Positions 40,715 to 49,746 of a stretch of DNA of 64,000 bases are shown here, piece by piece (positions within the stretch are counted from its first letter, which is position 1; each line of letters starts with the position of its first letter). The notes under the pieces were generated by a model. The model was not told where the DNA came from, ran no database searches, and saw only the letters and a program-made list of their open reading frames with translations. Source of the DNA: Altererythrobacter aquiaggeris (GTDB lineage Bacteria; Pseudomonadota; Alphaproteobacteria; Sphingomonadales; Sphingomonadaceae); assembly GCF_037154015.1 (NCBI RefSeq), contig NZ_JBANRL010000001.1:124001-188000 (forward strand). The letters are read 5' to 3'. The translations under genes and the position numbers were made by a program.

Positions 40715-42087
40715 TTCACGTCTCCTTCGCCGGGTTGACCCAGTTCGAAATCGCTCACCGGCCGGCGTTTTCTGTCGATTGAATCAAACAACATCGCACC
40801 ATCCACCCAAACTTTTTCAGGGCGCGAATACACGCTGAGCGGGTCGCCGTTCCACAAAACGATATCGGCCATTTTGCCCGTTTCCAGACTGCCTGTTTGA
40901 TCGTCGATACCCATGGCTTTGGCGGGGTTGAGCGTAATCCAGCGGATAATCTCCGCGTCCGGGATTTCGATGCCCATGCGTTTGCCCGATGCCTGCGCCT
41001 TGGCAGCTTCCTGATTGAGCCGCTGGATTCCGTTTGCGCTGTCCGAATGGACAATTACGCAGGCACCCGCCTGATGGATCAGAGCGGCATTTTCGGGGAT
41101 ACCGTCGTAAGCTTCCATCTTGAAGCCCCACCAGTCCGCCCAGATCGCGCTGCAGACATCCGCATCACGCAGAAGGTCGCCGATCTTGTAGCTTTCCACA
41201 GCATGGTGAAAGGCGGTTACCTTGTACCCGGCTTCCTTCGCCATATCGAGCACCTGCGCCATTTCGTCAGCGCGGTAGCAATGGTTGTGGACCAGAATGT
41301 CGCCGTCCAGCACACCGGCCAGCGTTTCCTTGGCCAGACTGCGTTTCTCGCGGTCGCCGCCGGCATATTCCTTTGCATCCGCCCATGTCTGGCGGTTTAC
41401 GGCAAAATTGCCCATACGGGTTGAAGGACCGCGGCTTGAATAGACGCGTTTGGGATTTTCGCCGCAAGCCATTTTGAAGCCGTAAGGTGCGCCCGGGAAT
41501 TTCATTCCCTGCACTGTGCGACTGGGAACATTTTTAAGTGTTACCGACCGGCCGCCCATCAGATTGGCCGAGCCGGGCAAAATCTGCAGGCTGGTGACAC
41601 CGCCATTTGCGAGTGCGCGGCTGAAACCGGGATCCTGCGGCCAGACAGAATGTTCGGCCCAGACTTCGGGCGTGGTCGGGCTGGTCGCTTCATTACCATC
41701 GGAATGGGCAGCAACCGAAGGTGTGGGATAATCGCCCAGGTGGCTGTGTATATCGATCACGCCGGGCGTCACGAATTTGCCTGTCCCGTCGATCCGCGCG
41801 TAACCATCCGGTATTGCCAAGCCGGCATCGCCCACCGCCGCAATCTTGCCGTCGGCAAACAGCACTGTGCCATTTTCAATCCGGTTTCCAGCCCCATCGA
41901 ACACAGTGGCGCCGACCAGCGCGGTCGGCAATCCGGGATAAGCCTTGTAGGTTGACGGGAAAGGGGTGCCCAGCGCCGCCTTGCTCGCCGAGCTATCTGA
42001 CGCGCTGGCAGCTTTACCACTGTCAGTCGTGGAACAGGCGGCGAGCGCTACCGCGCTCCCTAAAATGACGAGAGCACGATAGCGCAT
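40711..42087 (-). CDS. Amidohydrolase family lipoprotein with intact metal site
   Basis: A 458-residue exported lipoprotein (MRYRALVILGSAVALAAC, lipobox LAAC). The metal-binding H-x-H is in VTPGVIDIHSHLGD, with further His in LVHNHCYRADEM and KVTAFHHAVES and an Asp/Ser segment IVHSDSANGIQRL; the end is DIVLWNGDPLSVYSRPEKV. It would hydrolyse amide or peptide-like compounds in the periplasm. The ATG at 42087 is chosen (GGGAAAA upstream); one five codons earlier is possible. It heads a coupled run with the metal-less paralogue and an FKBP, downstream of a POT transporter: a likely peptide-use system. Confidence 0.82.
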   Translation of the reverse strand: MRYRALVILGSAVALAACSTTDSGKAASASDSSASKAALGTPFPSTYKAYPGLPTALVGATVFDGAGNRIENGTVLFADGKIAAVGDAGLAIPDGYARIDGTGKFVTPGVIDIHSHLGDYPTPSVAAHSDGNEATSPTTPEVWAEHSVWPQDPGFSRALANGGVTSLQILPGSANLMGGRSVTLKNVPSRTVQGMKFPGAPYGFKMACGENPKRVYSSRGPSTRMGNFAVNRQTWADAKEYAGGDREKRSLAKETLAGVLDGDILVHNHCYRADEMAQVLDMAKEAGYKVTAFHHAVESYKIGDLLRDADVCSAIWADWWGFKMEAYDGIPENAALIHQAGACVIVHSDSANGIQRLNQEAAKAQASGKRMGIEIPDAEIIRWITLNPAKAMGIDDQTGSLETGKMADIVLWNGDPLSVYSRPEKVWVDGAMLFDSIDRKRRPVSDFELGQPGEGDVK

Positions 42088-42118
42088 CGGGTGTTTTCCC
42101 ATTGAGTAGTGTATTGTT

Positions 42119-43759
42119 CTAGTTACGGGTTGCGGGGTGAATTCCGGCTGCTTGCGGCTCGCCGATTTCGCCCTGACCCAGCAGATCGTCAGACACGTCG
42201 TCATCCGCCAGCGTATCGAGATGCATCAGCTTCTTGATCAACGGGCTGATTACCATGGCCGCTACGCCGACACCCACAGCGGTCCAGCCGACTGTTGAAT
42301 AGACGCCCAGCACAACTTCCTTGCCGGATGTTTCGCCCACACCTTCTGCACCTGTTGCAGATGCAATCAGGCCGGCTGCGAAATTCCCGCTGGCAGAAGC
42401 GAAGAACCAGGTGCCCATGATAAGCGACGCCATATGCGACGGTGCAAGACGGTTCATCGCTGACAAACCGACCGGCGACAAGCAAAGCTCGCCAGTGGTG
42501 TGGAAGAGATACAACAGAAAGATAAACAGCACCGGTGTCGGTACGTTCACGCCAACCGATTCGGCACCCCAGACAAGCACCAGGAACCCGAGGCCGACCT
42601 GAATGATCGCCAGCCCGAATTTCATCGGTGCAGATGGCTCCAGTCCCGCGCGCCCAAGCATCGTCCAGAGCCCGGCAAACAACGGCGCGAGCAGGACGAT
42701 GTAAATCGCGTTGATCGACTGGAACATCGAAGCCTCGACACCTGCCCGGTCAACGTGACGGTCGGTGAACAGGTTGAGCGACGAGCCAGCCTGTTCGAAC
42801 AATGCCCAGAAGATGATCGAAGTCAGGATCAGGAACATCGCGGCAAAGATGCGGTCGCGTTCGTCGGGTTCGAGTTTCGTGACAGCGGTGAACAGCACAT
42901 AGAGTACCAGAGCGCCGCCGAAGATGCCCAGAACATAGCCGACAAGATCCTGGTATTGCACAGCTGTCCAGCAAATCGCGACCATCAGAAGTCCGATGCC
43001 GTAGATGCCCCATTCGCGCGGAATGCCGGCGACCTTCTCCCTGAGCAGGGCAGGGTTTTTCGGTTCGCCATTGCCCAGCAAAAGCGGGCGGCCAAAATGG
43101 AAGAAGATCAGACCGATCAACATACCGAACCCGGCAAGGCCGAAGCCGTACTGCCAGCCGTAAGTCTGGCCGAGATAACCGCAAATGATCGAGGCTGTCG
43201 CAGCGCCGACATTTATCCCCATGTAGAAGATCGTGTAGGCCGGATCGCGGCGCGGATCGGTACGGGTGTAGAGCTGTCCCACGATCACCGAAATGTTGGC
43301 TTTCAAAAATCCGGAGCCCACGATGATGAGCGCCAGTGCGAGCCAGAAAACATTGATGACTGGATCAGCCTGCCCGCCGGAACCCTCGAATGCCATGAAG
43401 AAGTGCCCGAATGTCAGCAGGATGGCGCCAAACAATACCGCCTTGCGCTGTCCCAGATAGCGGTCGGCCAGATAGCCGCCGACAACCGGAGTGATATAAA
43501 CTAGCGCGGTATATGCCCCGTAAACGACACTCGCCTCGCTGTCCGAGAACATCCAGTGCTGGACAAGGTAGAAAATGAGCAGCGCACGCATGCCGTAATA
43601 GGAAAAGCGTTCCCACATTTCGGCAAGAAACAGGACAAACAGTCCCTTGGGGTGACCTGCAAATTCAGGTTGCGGCCTGGTCACGATCGCAAGACCGCCC
43701 AGAAGGAATGCGGCCAGTACGATCACTGCCCCATAAAAAAGTACAAGTTCGAAAGTCAT
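42119..43759 (-). CDS. POT family proton-dependent oligopeptide transporter
   Basis: A 546-residue inner-membrane transporter with about 14 hydrophobic segments. The family signature is present: EMWERFSYYGMRALLIFYLV at the start (E-x-x-E-R-F/Y), GGYLADRYLGQRKAVLFG, and GELCLSPVGLSAMNRLAP later. It takes up di- and tripeptides with protons. It lies directly upstream of the two exported amidohydrolases and the FKBP on the same strand, so peptide hydrolysis outside and uptake inside fit together. Confidence 0.93.
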   Translation of the reverse strand: MTFELVLFYGAVIVLAAFLLGGLAIVTRPQPEFAGHPKGLFVLFLAEMWERFSYYGMRALLIFYLVQHWMFSDSEASVVYGAYTALVYITPVVGGYLADRYLGQRKAVLFGAILLTFGHFFMAFEGSGGQADPVINVFWLALALIIVGSGFLKANISVIVGQLYTRTDPRRDPAYTIFYMGINVGAATASIICGYLGQTYGWQYGFGLAGFGMLIGLIFFHFGRPLLLGNGEPKNPALLREKVAGIPREWGIYGIGLLMVAICWTAVQYQDLVGYVLGIFGGALVLYVLFTAVTKLEPDERDRIFAAMFLILTSIIFWALFEQAGSSLNLFTDRHVDRAGVEASMFQSINAIYIVLLAPLFAGLWTMLGRAGLEPSAPMKFGLAIIQVGLGFLVLVWGAESVGVNVPTPVLFIFLLYLFHTTGELCLSPVGLSAMNRLAPSHMASLIMGTWFFASASGNFAAGLIASATGAEGVGETSGKEVVLGVYSTVGWTAVGVGVAAMVISPLIKKLMHLDTLADDDVSDDLLGQGEIGEPQAAGIHPATRN

Positions 43760-43957
43760 CGGGCTGCGCCCTCCCTCAAAATTCTGGCCGGTCGCTACGG
43801 ACAGGTCCTAATGCCGCGCACCCTAGCGCCTGTTTTGCCTATGTGAAGCAGTTGTTTCACGCGAATTTGCCTTAACCCACGCTGTCCGGATGTCCCACCG
43901 GAGCTTGACCCGACGCGCTGTATTATGGCACTGATGCACTTGAAACAGGAAATGACC

Positions 43958-44299
43958 ATGACACAACAAGGCCGGCCCGTTTATCTGCGCCTGAGAGATC
44001 TGATTGCAGCAGCGATTATCGAAGGGCGTTATCGCGAGGGCGAAATGCTGCCATCTGTCCGTGCCTTTGCCGCACAGCAAGGGGCCAATCCGCTGACTGT
44101 CGCCAAGGCATATCAGCAATTTCAATCAGATGGCCTGGTCGAAGTGCAGCGCGGCGTCGGGATGTATGTCGTCGAAGGCGCCGCGGACCGCCTCCGGGCA
44201 AGCGAACGTGAAAGTTTCATCAGCCGTGACTGGCCGGAAATTCGCACCCGTATGGATAGACTGGGCATTGTGCCAGCGGACCTGTTCCAAAGCAGTTGA
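43958..44299 (+). CDS. GntR family regulator, short YtrA type
   Basis: A 113-residue regulator: winged helix (VYLRLRDLIAAAIIEGRYREG, LPSVRAFAAQQGANPLTVAKAYQQFQ, GLVEVQRGVGMYVV) plus a short C-terminal helical part, the YtrA subfamily layout without a large ligand domain. Two ATGs a few codons upstream are in frame; the chosen one has AGGAA six bases before it. It is divergent from the POT transporter gene. YtrA-type regulators often control transporters, so that gene is a possible target. Confidence 0.85.
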   Translation: MTQQGRPVYLRLRDLIAAAIIEGRYREGEMLPSVRAFAAQQGANPLTVAKAYQQFQSDGLVEVQRGVGMYVVEGAADRLRASERESFISRDWPEIRTRMDRLGIVPADLFQSS

Positions 44300-44481
44300 G
44301 CCGCAGCCTGCAAGCAATCTACGACTGACAATTAAAGAAATTTCCTAACCTGCGTTGCGAAATGTCCGCACATTTGGCACAAAGGCCGCCTGAGGTTGCA
44401 CATCGACGTTGCTCTGGTGCGAGCCAAGCGATCTTTACCTACACCGATCCTGCATACAGGACGGTTTCGAAAGGCTTTCAA

Positions 44482-44760
44482 ATGATCCGTTCCGAACTGC
44501 TGCAGGAAATAGCCAAGGAAAACCCCGAACTTCGCGCCGATGAGGTCGAGCGGGTGGTGGACATTTTCTTTGACGAGATTGCAACCCGCCTCGCAGAAGG
44601 CGGCCGGGTGGAACTTCGCGGCTTCGGAGCGTTCTCCACGAGAGAGCGCGACGCACGCAAAGGACGCAACCCGCGGACCGGCGAGGCGGTAGATGTCCCG
44701 GCAAAGCGCGTACCTTATTTCAAGCCAGGCAAGGAAATGCGCCGCGCCCTCAATGATTAA
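44482..44760 (+). CDS. ihfB: Integration host factor beta subunit
   Basis: A 92-residue HU/IHF protein: [20 protein letters not shown], the helix [19 protein letters not shown], then [28 protein letters not shown] and [14 protein letters not shown]. The RNPRTGE arm with the inserted Pro bends [11 protein letters not shown] is typical of IhfB. It works with IhfA as a nucleoid-associated heterodimer. The ATG at 44482 is used; a longer frame enters the promoter region. Direct repeats follow its stop. Confidence 0.93.
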   Translation: MIRSELLQEIAKENPELRADEVERVVDIFFDEIATRLAEGGRVELRGFGAFSTRERDARKGRNPRTGEAVDVPAKRVPYFKPGKEMRRALND

Positions 44761-44800
44761 GGCCGGGGAATGATCAGGTTCGCGGCATGATTAAGGTCGG
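44753..44800. repeat. Degenerate 14-bp direct repeats at the ihfB 3' end
   Basis: ATGATTAAGGCCGG (44753-44766, spanning the ihfB stop) recurs as ATGATTAAGGTCGG (44787-44800), with a weaker copy ATGATCAGGTTCG between. It may be slipped-strand duplication of the gene end. The remaining sequence up to the tRNA-Leu has no gene. Confidence 0.5.
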
Positions 44801-44983
44801 ATTTTGATCCGGCCGATGGCGGCTTGACCTCTGTAGTCCCTGTAATCCCTGCAATGACTGTAAACCCGGCAACCGAAACGATGTTCGGACGGTGTGTCCT
44901 AATTTTCCTATCGTAACCGGCAATGTCGATTGCGGCGGTACGCTGTGCTCGCTAGGGCGGTTTTGCGCGGCGCCTCCAGGCCT

Positions 44984-45068
44984 GCGGGTGTGGCGGAATG
45001 GTAGACGCCGGGGACTTAAAATCCCCTGATCATTGATCGTGCTGGTTCGAGTCCAGTCACCCGCACCA
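44984..45068 (+). tRNA. tRNA-Leu (anticodon TAA)
   Basis: An 85-base class II tRNA. The acceptor pairs GCGGGTG with CACCCGC, the anticodon stem GGGGA/TCCCC encloses CTTAAAA (anticodon TAA, reading UUA), a long variable arm follows (TGATCATTGATCGT region), and the T arm has GGTTCGAGTCC. CCA is encoded. Confidence 0.97.
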
Positions 45069-45174
45069 GCCCTCCCATTATGGTCTGTTAAGGGTAACTA
45101 CTAAGCATATCCGGTACGCCACATTAAAGCTCCTATGGTTAGTCGGAACGCGGACACAGGAATGGGGCATCGCG

Positions 45175-45813
45175 ATGGATCAATTTACGGCAGCCTGGGA
45201 TGGAGTTTTGCCGCCCGAGGAAACCTCGGCTGAATCGCGTGAGGCGCCGCGATTTACCCTGTTGATGCGCGCCGCAAAGCTGATTGTCCCGTCAGGTGAA
45301 TTTCTTTGCATTGTCCGTGACGTTTCATCCACCGGTTTGTCGACCAGGAACTTCCACGCACTGCCGCCCGGCCGCCCGATCATTCTGGTGCTCCAAAACG
45401 GCGACCAGCATCAAATCGAAAAGATGTGGGAGCGGGACGGAGCAGCCGGCTTCCAGTTCGCAGAGCCGGTCGATATCGTGCGGTTCCTGAGCGAACATGG
45501 CCGCTATCCCAAGCGGCCGGTCCGTCTGTCTCTCAATATTCCGGCGCAAATCGCAAGCTACGGTTCGTCACAGCATGCCCTGATCGAAGACATTTCACAG
45601 CAGGGCGCACGGATCGAATGCAGTTCGCGATTGGCGATCGACCAAACGTTCAGGATCGAGGCCAAAGGCCTGCCCGAAATTCGCGCCAAGGTGCGTTGGC
45701 GGCGCGACAGGAAATACGGTCTTGTCTTCGAAGATACTTTCCAGTTTGCCGAACTGGCCAGCCTGGCTGTGACCGTCCAATGCCCCGATCTTGCAATGCA
45801 CGTGCGGATTTAG
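45175..45813 (+). CDS. Tandem PilZ-domain protein
   Basis: A 212-residue protein with two PilZ-like units. The first has R25-F near EAPRFTLLMRAA and the motif DVSSTGLS; the second has YPKRPVRLSLNIPAQI and DISQQGARIE, close to the R-x3-R and D/N-x-S-x-x-G signature of cyclic-di-GMP binding. The basic cluster is better in the second unit, so that one is more likely to bind the nucleotide. No output domain is attached, so it probably acts on a partner protein. It lies upstream of an envelope-glycan-like gene run. Confidence 0.85.
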   Translation: MDQFTAAWDGVLPPEETSAESREAPRFTLLMRAAKLIVPSGEFLCIVRDVSSTGLSTRNFHALPPGRPIILVLQNGDQHQIEKMWERDGAAGFQFAEPVDIVRFLSEHGRYPKRPVRLSLNIPAQIASYGSSQHALIEDISQQGARIECSSRLAIDQTFRIEAKGLPEIRAKVRWRRDRKYGLVFEDTFQFAELASLAVTVQCPDLAMHVRI

Positions 45814-45878
45814 CGATGTTCATGACATGGGCTGACGGCAGGCTTGCCAACCGGGACGTTGCCGGTGTGCCGGCCGCG

Positions 45879-45893
45879 TTAACGATCCCCTAA
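45879..45893 (+). promoter_or_regulatory. CtrA-like site upstream of the FAD oxidoreductase gene
   Basis: TTAA-N7-CTAA, one mismatch from the CtrA consensus, about 47 bases before the GTG start of the oxidoreductase gene. It would place this cell-envelope gene run under cell-cycle control, but chance matches of this quality are expected in such a window. Confidence 0.25.
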
Positions 45894-45939
45894 CCAATTT
45901 CCTTCACTTCCGGTGAGGAGATTGAATTGGGGGCTATAA

Positions 45940-47529
45940 GTGAGCGATAAAATTACTCAGAACCTGAATGTCGACGCGGTTATCGTTGGCGCGGGCCCCG
46001 CCGGCCTGACCGCAGGCTATTTGCTGACAAAGCAGGGCAAGACTGTAGCGATTATAGAAAAAGATGCACGATACGTCGGCGGAATCAGCCGTACGGTGGA
46101 ACACGAAGGTTACCGGTTCGACATTGGCGGCCACCGGTTTTTTTCCAAAAGCCGGCAGGTGGTCGATCTGTGGAACGAGATCCTGCCCGATGACTTCATC
46201 CAGCGGCCGCGGATGAGCCGGATTTATTACGAGGGCAAGTTCTACAGCTATCCGCTGCGCGCATTTGAAGCTCTGGCTAATCTGGGTTTGTGGCGGTCGT
46301 CGGCCTGTATGGTCAGCTACCTCCGGTACAAGGTTTTCCCGGTCAAGTCCGTGAAGAGCTTTGAAGACTGGACGACCAACCAGTTCGGCAAAAAACTTTA
46401 TTCCATATTCTTCAAAACCTACACCGAGAAAGTGTGGGGTATGCCGTGTGACGAAATGAGCGCGGATTGGGCCGCCCAGCGCATCAAGGGCCTGTCGCTG
46501 TGGAGCGCGGTCATTGACGGCCTGAAACGCAGTCTTGGTTTGAATAAACAGCCCAATGACGGCCAGGCTGCCAAAACATTGCTCGAGACATTCCGTTATC
46601 CGCGGCTTGGCCCCGGTATGATGTGGGAGGCGGCCCGCGACAAGATCGTGGCGGCCGGAGGACATATGATAATGGGGCATGGCCTCGAACAGCTCGCCAG
46701 CGATGGTGAAGGCGGTTGGCGGCTGAGCGCATCGGGATCGGCCGGCAAGATCGTGATCAAGGCGAAAAATGCCATCAGCTCAGCACCCATGCGCGAGCTT
46801 GCCGCACGCCTGAGCCCGTTACCCGATACTGCGCTCGATGCTGCGCAGCTGAAATATCGCGATTTTCTGACTGTCGCTCTCAAAATCCGATCGGACGATC
46901 TGTTTCCTGATAATTGGATTTATATCCACGACGACAAGGTTCAGGTCGGGCGGGTGCAGAATTTTCGCAGCTGGTCGCCGGAAATGGTGCCGGACAAGGA
47001 TGTTGCCTGCGTCGGACTGGAGTATTTCTGTTTCGAGGGAGATGGCCTCTGGTCAATGCCCGACGATAGGCTGGTCGAACTGGCGAAGGCGGAAATGGAG
47101 ATATTGGGGCTTTGCGATCCGGCAGATGTCATCGGCGGCGCGGTAGTGCGGCAGGAAAAGGCATACCCCGTCTATGACGAAGATTATGCTGCGAATGTAA
47201 CCGCGGTTGCGCGCGAACTGGAAGACAGGTTCCCCACACTTCACCTGGTCGGCCGCAACGGGATGCATCGTTACAATAATCAGGATCACGCCATGATGAC
47301 GGCAATGCTGACAGTCGAGAACATCCTGGTTGGTGACCGCGTATATGATACCTGGTGTGTCAATGAAGATGCCGAATACCACGAGGCCGGCGATGAAGGT
47401 GCCGAAGCGGCAATCCCGCGCCGCGAAGTAACCGACGATCAGGCGGCAGCGCTGAATTCCTTGCGCGGCGTTCCCGAACGGATTTCGCAAGCCGACGACG
47501 ATTCGCAAACCGGCCGGAAAGTCGCCTGA
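45940..47529 (+). CDS. FAD-dependent amine-oxidase-like protein (UDP-galactopyranose mutase-like)
   Basis: A 529-residue flavoprotein. The FAD motif VDAVIVGAGPAGLTAGYLLTK is followed by IIEKDARYVGGISRTVEH and FDIGGHRFFSKS, as in protoporphyrinogen-oxidase-like and UDP-galactopyranose-mutase-like proteins. The C-terminal FAD segment is LVGRNGMHRYNNQDHAMMTA. Proteins of this kind often accompany GtrA and membrane glycosyltransferases in surface-glycan clusters, as here. The substrate is unknown. GTG start after a GGGGG sequence; the last 60 residues are an acidic, probably disordered tail. Confidence 0.8.
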   Translation: MSDKITQNLNVDAVIVGAGPAGLTAGYLLTKQGKTVAIIEKDARYVGGISRTVEHEGYRFDIGGHRFFSKSRQVVDLWNEILPDDFIQRPRMSRIYYEGKFYSYPLRAFEALANLGLWRSSACMVSYLRYKVFPVKSVKSFEDWTTNQFGKKLYSIFFKTYTEKVWGMPCDEMSADWAAQRIKGLSLWSAVIDGLKRSLGLNKQPNDGQAAKTLLETFRYPRLGPGMMWEAARDKIVAAGGHMIMGHGLEQLASDGEGGWRLSASGSAGKIVIKAKNAISSAPMRELAARLSPLPDTALDAAQLKYRDFLTVALKIRSDDLFPDNWIYIHDDKVQVGRVQNFRSWSPEMVPDKDVACVGLEYFCFEGDGLWSMPDDRLVELAKAEMEILGLCDPADVIGGAVVRQEKAYPVYDEDYAANVTAVARELEDRFPTLHLVGRNGMHRYNNQDHAMMTAMLTVENILVGDRVYDTWCVNEDAEYHEAGDEGAEAAIPRREVTDDQAAALNSLRGVPERISQADDDSQTGRKVA

Positions 47530-47550
47530 CCGGGGTTTATGGGGCATCCG

Positions 47551-47952
47551 ATGACAGCCTATATCGATAAGTTGAGAGACATTCGTCTGCTGCGCTATTT
47601 GCTGGCTAGCGTTGGCGCACTGGCCGTCGATCTTGGATTTTTCCTCGTTCTGCTTGCTGCTGGCACGGGTGCAGCAGCGGCCTCCGCAGTGGCTTATTGC
47701 ACCGGAATTCTGACCCACTGGATGCTTTCCAGCCGCGCGGTTTTTACCGGCTCCGTGGCTGAGCGCGGCCCGCGCCGGACGAAGCAGAAGGCGCTGTTCG
47801 TGATATCCGCACTGGTGGGTCTGGCGCTGACAACATCAATCGTCGGGCTGGCCGATTATCTGACATTCGATCCGCGCGGCGCCAAGCTGCTGGCCATCGT
47901 CATAAGTTTCACGGTCACCTGGTTGCTACGCAGCCGGGTGGTGTTTCGTTAA
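47551..47952 (+). CDS. GtrA family membrane protein
   Basis: A 133-residue protein with four membrane segments (LLRYLLASVGALAVDLGFFL, the segment with AYCTGILTHWML, ALFVISALVGLALTTSI, and AIVISFTVTWLLRSRVVF), the GtrA/DPMS pattern. GtrA proteins help move bactoprenyl- or polyprenyl-linked sugars across the inner membrane for modification of surface glycans. The ATG at 47551 has GGGG six bases upstream; another ATG four codons earlier is possible. It lies between the FAD protein and a GT-C-like protein, all on one strand. Confidence 0.85.
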   Translation: MTAYIDKLRDIRLLRYLLASVGALAVDLGFFLVLLAAGTGAAAASAVAYCTGILTHWMLSSRAVFTGSVAERGPRRTKQKALFVISALVGLALTTSIVGLADYLTFDPRGAKLLAIVISFTVTWLLRSRVVFR

Positions 47953-47961
47953 GTCTGGCGC

Positions 47962-49746
47962 GTGGACACCGATCGCCGCCTGCGCGGACATGAAAGGCCG
48001 AACCGGCGCATCCTGATTGTCTGGGCGTTGTTGAGCGCGATATTCCTGGTGATCGGCTGGCCCGGAATCCAGCAAGGCCAATTCCCCGATCCCGATGACG
48101 CGCTGCGATTTGTGCAGGTTCGAGATTTGCTGGCGGGGCAACCGTGGTTTGATCTTCATCAATACAGGATCGCGCCGCCGGACGGCGTGGTGATGCATTG
48201 GTCGCGTCTGGTCGATGTACCGCTTGCAGCGATCATTCTCGCGCTCACGCCGCTTCTCGGTGTATCTTCTGCAGAATTGGTAGCGCTGATAGCCGTTCCC
48301 CTGCTGACGCTGGGCGCAGTGCTGTTCATGATCGGGCGGCTGGCCTGGCGGCTGTTCGATGTCGATGTAGCCGGCCTCGCCTGCCTGTCGGTCGGATTGT
48401 TTGCGCCGCTCGTTTTCCAGCTTCAGCCGATGCGGGTCGATCACCATGGCTGGCAGATATTGGCCGTGGCAGCGGCGCTGTGGTCCATATCAATGCGCTA
48501 TTACCTTTCGGGCGGCAGTCTTGCGGGGCTCGCCATGGCAACCGGTTTGTCGATCTCGATCGAGCTGCTGCCGATCGCGGCGGCATTCGGTTTAGTTCTG
48601 GCGCTGCGCTGGTTGCGCGACCCGGCGGCCCGCTGGTGGCTGGTATCCTATATGCAGGCTCTCGCACTCGGCCTGTTTATTCTTTTCTTCGCGACCCGCG
48701 GGATTGCAGGGCTGGCGCAATATTGCGATGCTATTTCCCCTGCGCATCTCGGGTTCTTTTTGATCGCGGCGATCGGAACAGGTGTGATCGCCGCAATGCC
48801 GCGAATGCCCATGCCGGTGATAGCCGGGCTGTTCGGTGTAACGGGCGCTGTGGGCCTAGCATTTTTTGCCCTGTCTGCACCTGCCTGTCTGGCTACGCCG
48901 CTGGGCGACCTAGACCCGCTCGTGCACAAATTCTGGTATCTCAATATCGCGGAAGGCCGGCCGCTTTGGGAGCAGGATCCGTGGCGGGCAATACCGGTTT
49001 TCCTACAGATCCTCGTCGCATTTGTGGCGAGTATCACTCTCGCGTTGCGTTCGCACGATTGGCTGCGGTCATGGTGGACCGAATATACCCTTTTGTTCGC
49101 TGCGGCGATCCTGTTGTCGCTGTTTGTCTGGCGTTCGGCCGCATTCGCTGCGGTTTTGGGAGCGGTCCCGCTCGGCTGGCTTGCGAGCGGGTTGCTGCAC
49201 CGCTTCCGGATTGCTCAGGGCGCGGGGCAGAAAATTACCCTCACGCTGGCTATCCTGATGGTGTTTGTGCCGTCTGCACCGTTTAATCTGGCCGCTAAAT
49301 TGATGCCCGGTCAAACCCATGTTCCGGCATTGTCTGCCGAAGCCAGTGGCTGCGCGATCAGGCAACAAGCGAGACGGTTGGACCGATTGCGGCCGGCGAC
49401 GATTTTCGCACCCTTCGATGTTGGGCCTGCCCTGCTGGTGGGAAGCGGGCATTCGGTTGTGGCAACCAGCCATCACCGCGCGGAGGCGGCGATGCATGAT
49501 GTCATCAAAGCATTCACAAGTCCGGCAGACGGGGCGAGAGCCATAATCGGCAAATATGACGCTGATTATGTCGTCATGTGCACCGATCTGGCGGAGCCCG
49601 CGCTGTTTGCCTCGGCCAATCCTGATGGTCTGGCGGCCGACTTGCTGGCAGACCGCGCGCCGGCCTGGTTGCAGCCGGTTTTTATTCCCGCCGGCAGCGC
49701 AACTTTCAAAGTCTGGAAAGTCCGCAAGGACCAACCCGTGGACTGA
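47962..49746 (+). CDS. GT-C-like membrane glycosyltransferase
   Basis: A 594-residue protein with about ten membrane segments. After the first one comes a periplasmic loop with FPDPDDALRFVQVRDLLAG, an acidic pair in the position of the GT-C catalytic motif, then W-F-D-L-H-Q and MHWSRLVD. The C-terminal 130 residues form a periplasmic domain. This layout suits transfer of sugars from polyprenyl-phosphate donors, which GtrA would supply. Acceptor unknown. GTG start, nine bases after GtrA; it ends directly next to the convergent msrB stop. Confidence 0.7.
   Translation: MDTDRRLRGHERPNRRILIVWALLSAIFLVIGWPGIQQGQFPDPDDALRFVQVRDLLAGQPWFDLHQYRIAPPDGVVMHWSRLVDVPLAAIILALTPLLGVSSAELVALIAVPLLTLGAVLFMIGRLAWRLFDVDVAGLACLSVGLFAPLVFQLQPMRVDHHGWQILAVAAALWSISMRYYLSGGSLAGLAMATGLSISIELLPIAAAFGLVLALRWLRDPAARWWLVSYMQALALGLFILFFATRGIAGLAQYCDAISPAHLGFFLIAAIGTGVIAAMPRMPMPVIAGLFGVTGAVGLAFFALSAPACLATPLGDLDPLVHKFWYLNIAEGRPLWEQDPWRAIPVFLQILVAFVASITLALRSHDWLRSWWTEYTLLFAAAILLSLFVWRSAAFAAVLGAVPLGWLASGLLHRFRIAQGAGQKITLTLAILMVFVPSAPFNLAAKLMPGQTHVPALSAEASGCAIRQQARRLDRLRPATIFAPFDVGPALLVGSGHSVVATSHHRAEAAMHDVIKAFTSPADGARAIIGKYDADYVVMCTDLAEPALFASANPDGLAADLLADRAPAWLQPVFIPAGSATFKVWKVRKDQPVD

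Noticed and set aside
42500-43504. A 334-codon open frame antisense to the POT transporter
   Set aside because: The transporter has clear family motifs along its whole length; the antisense product is low in complexity and has none.
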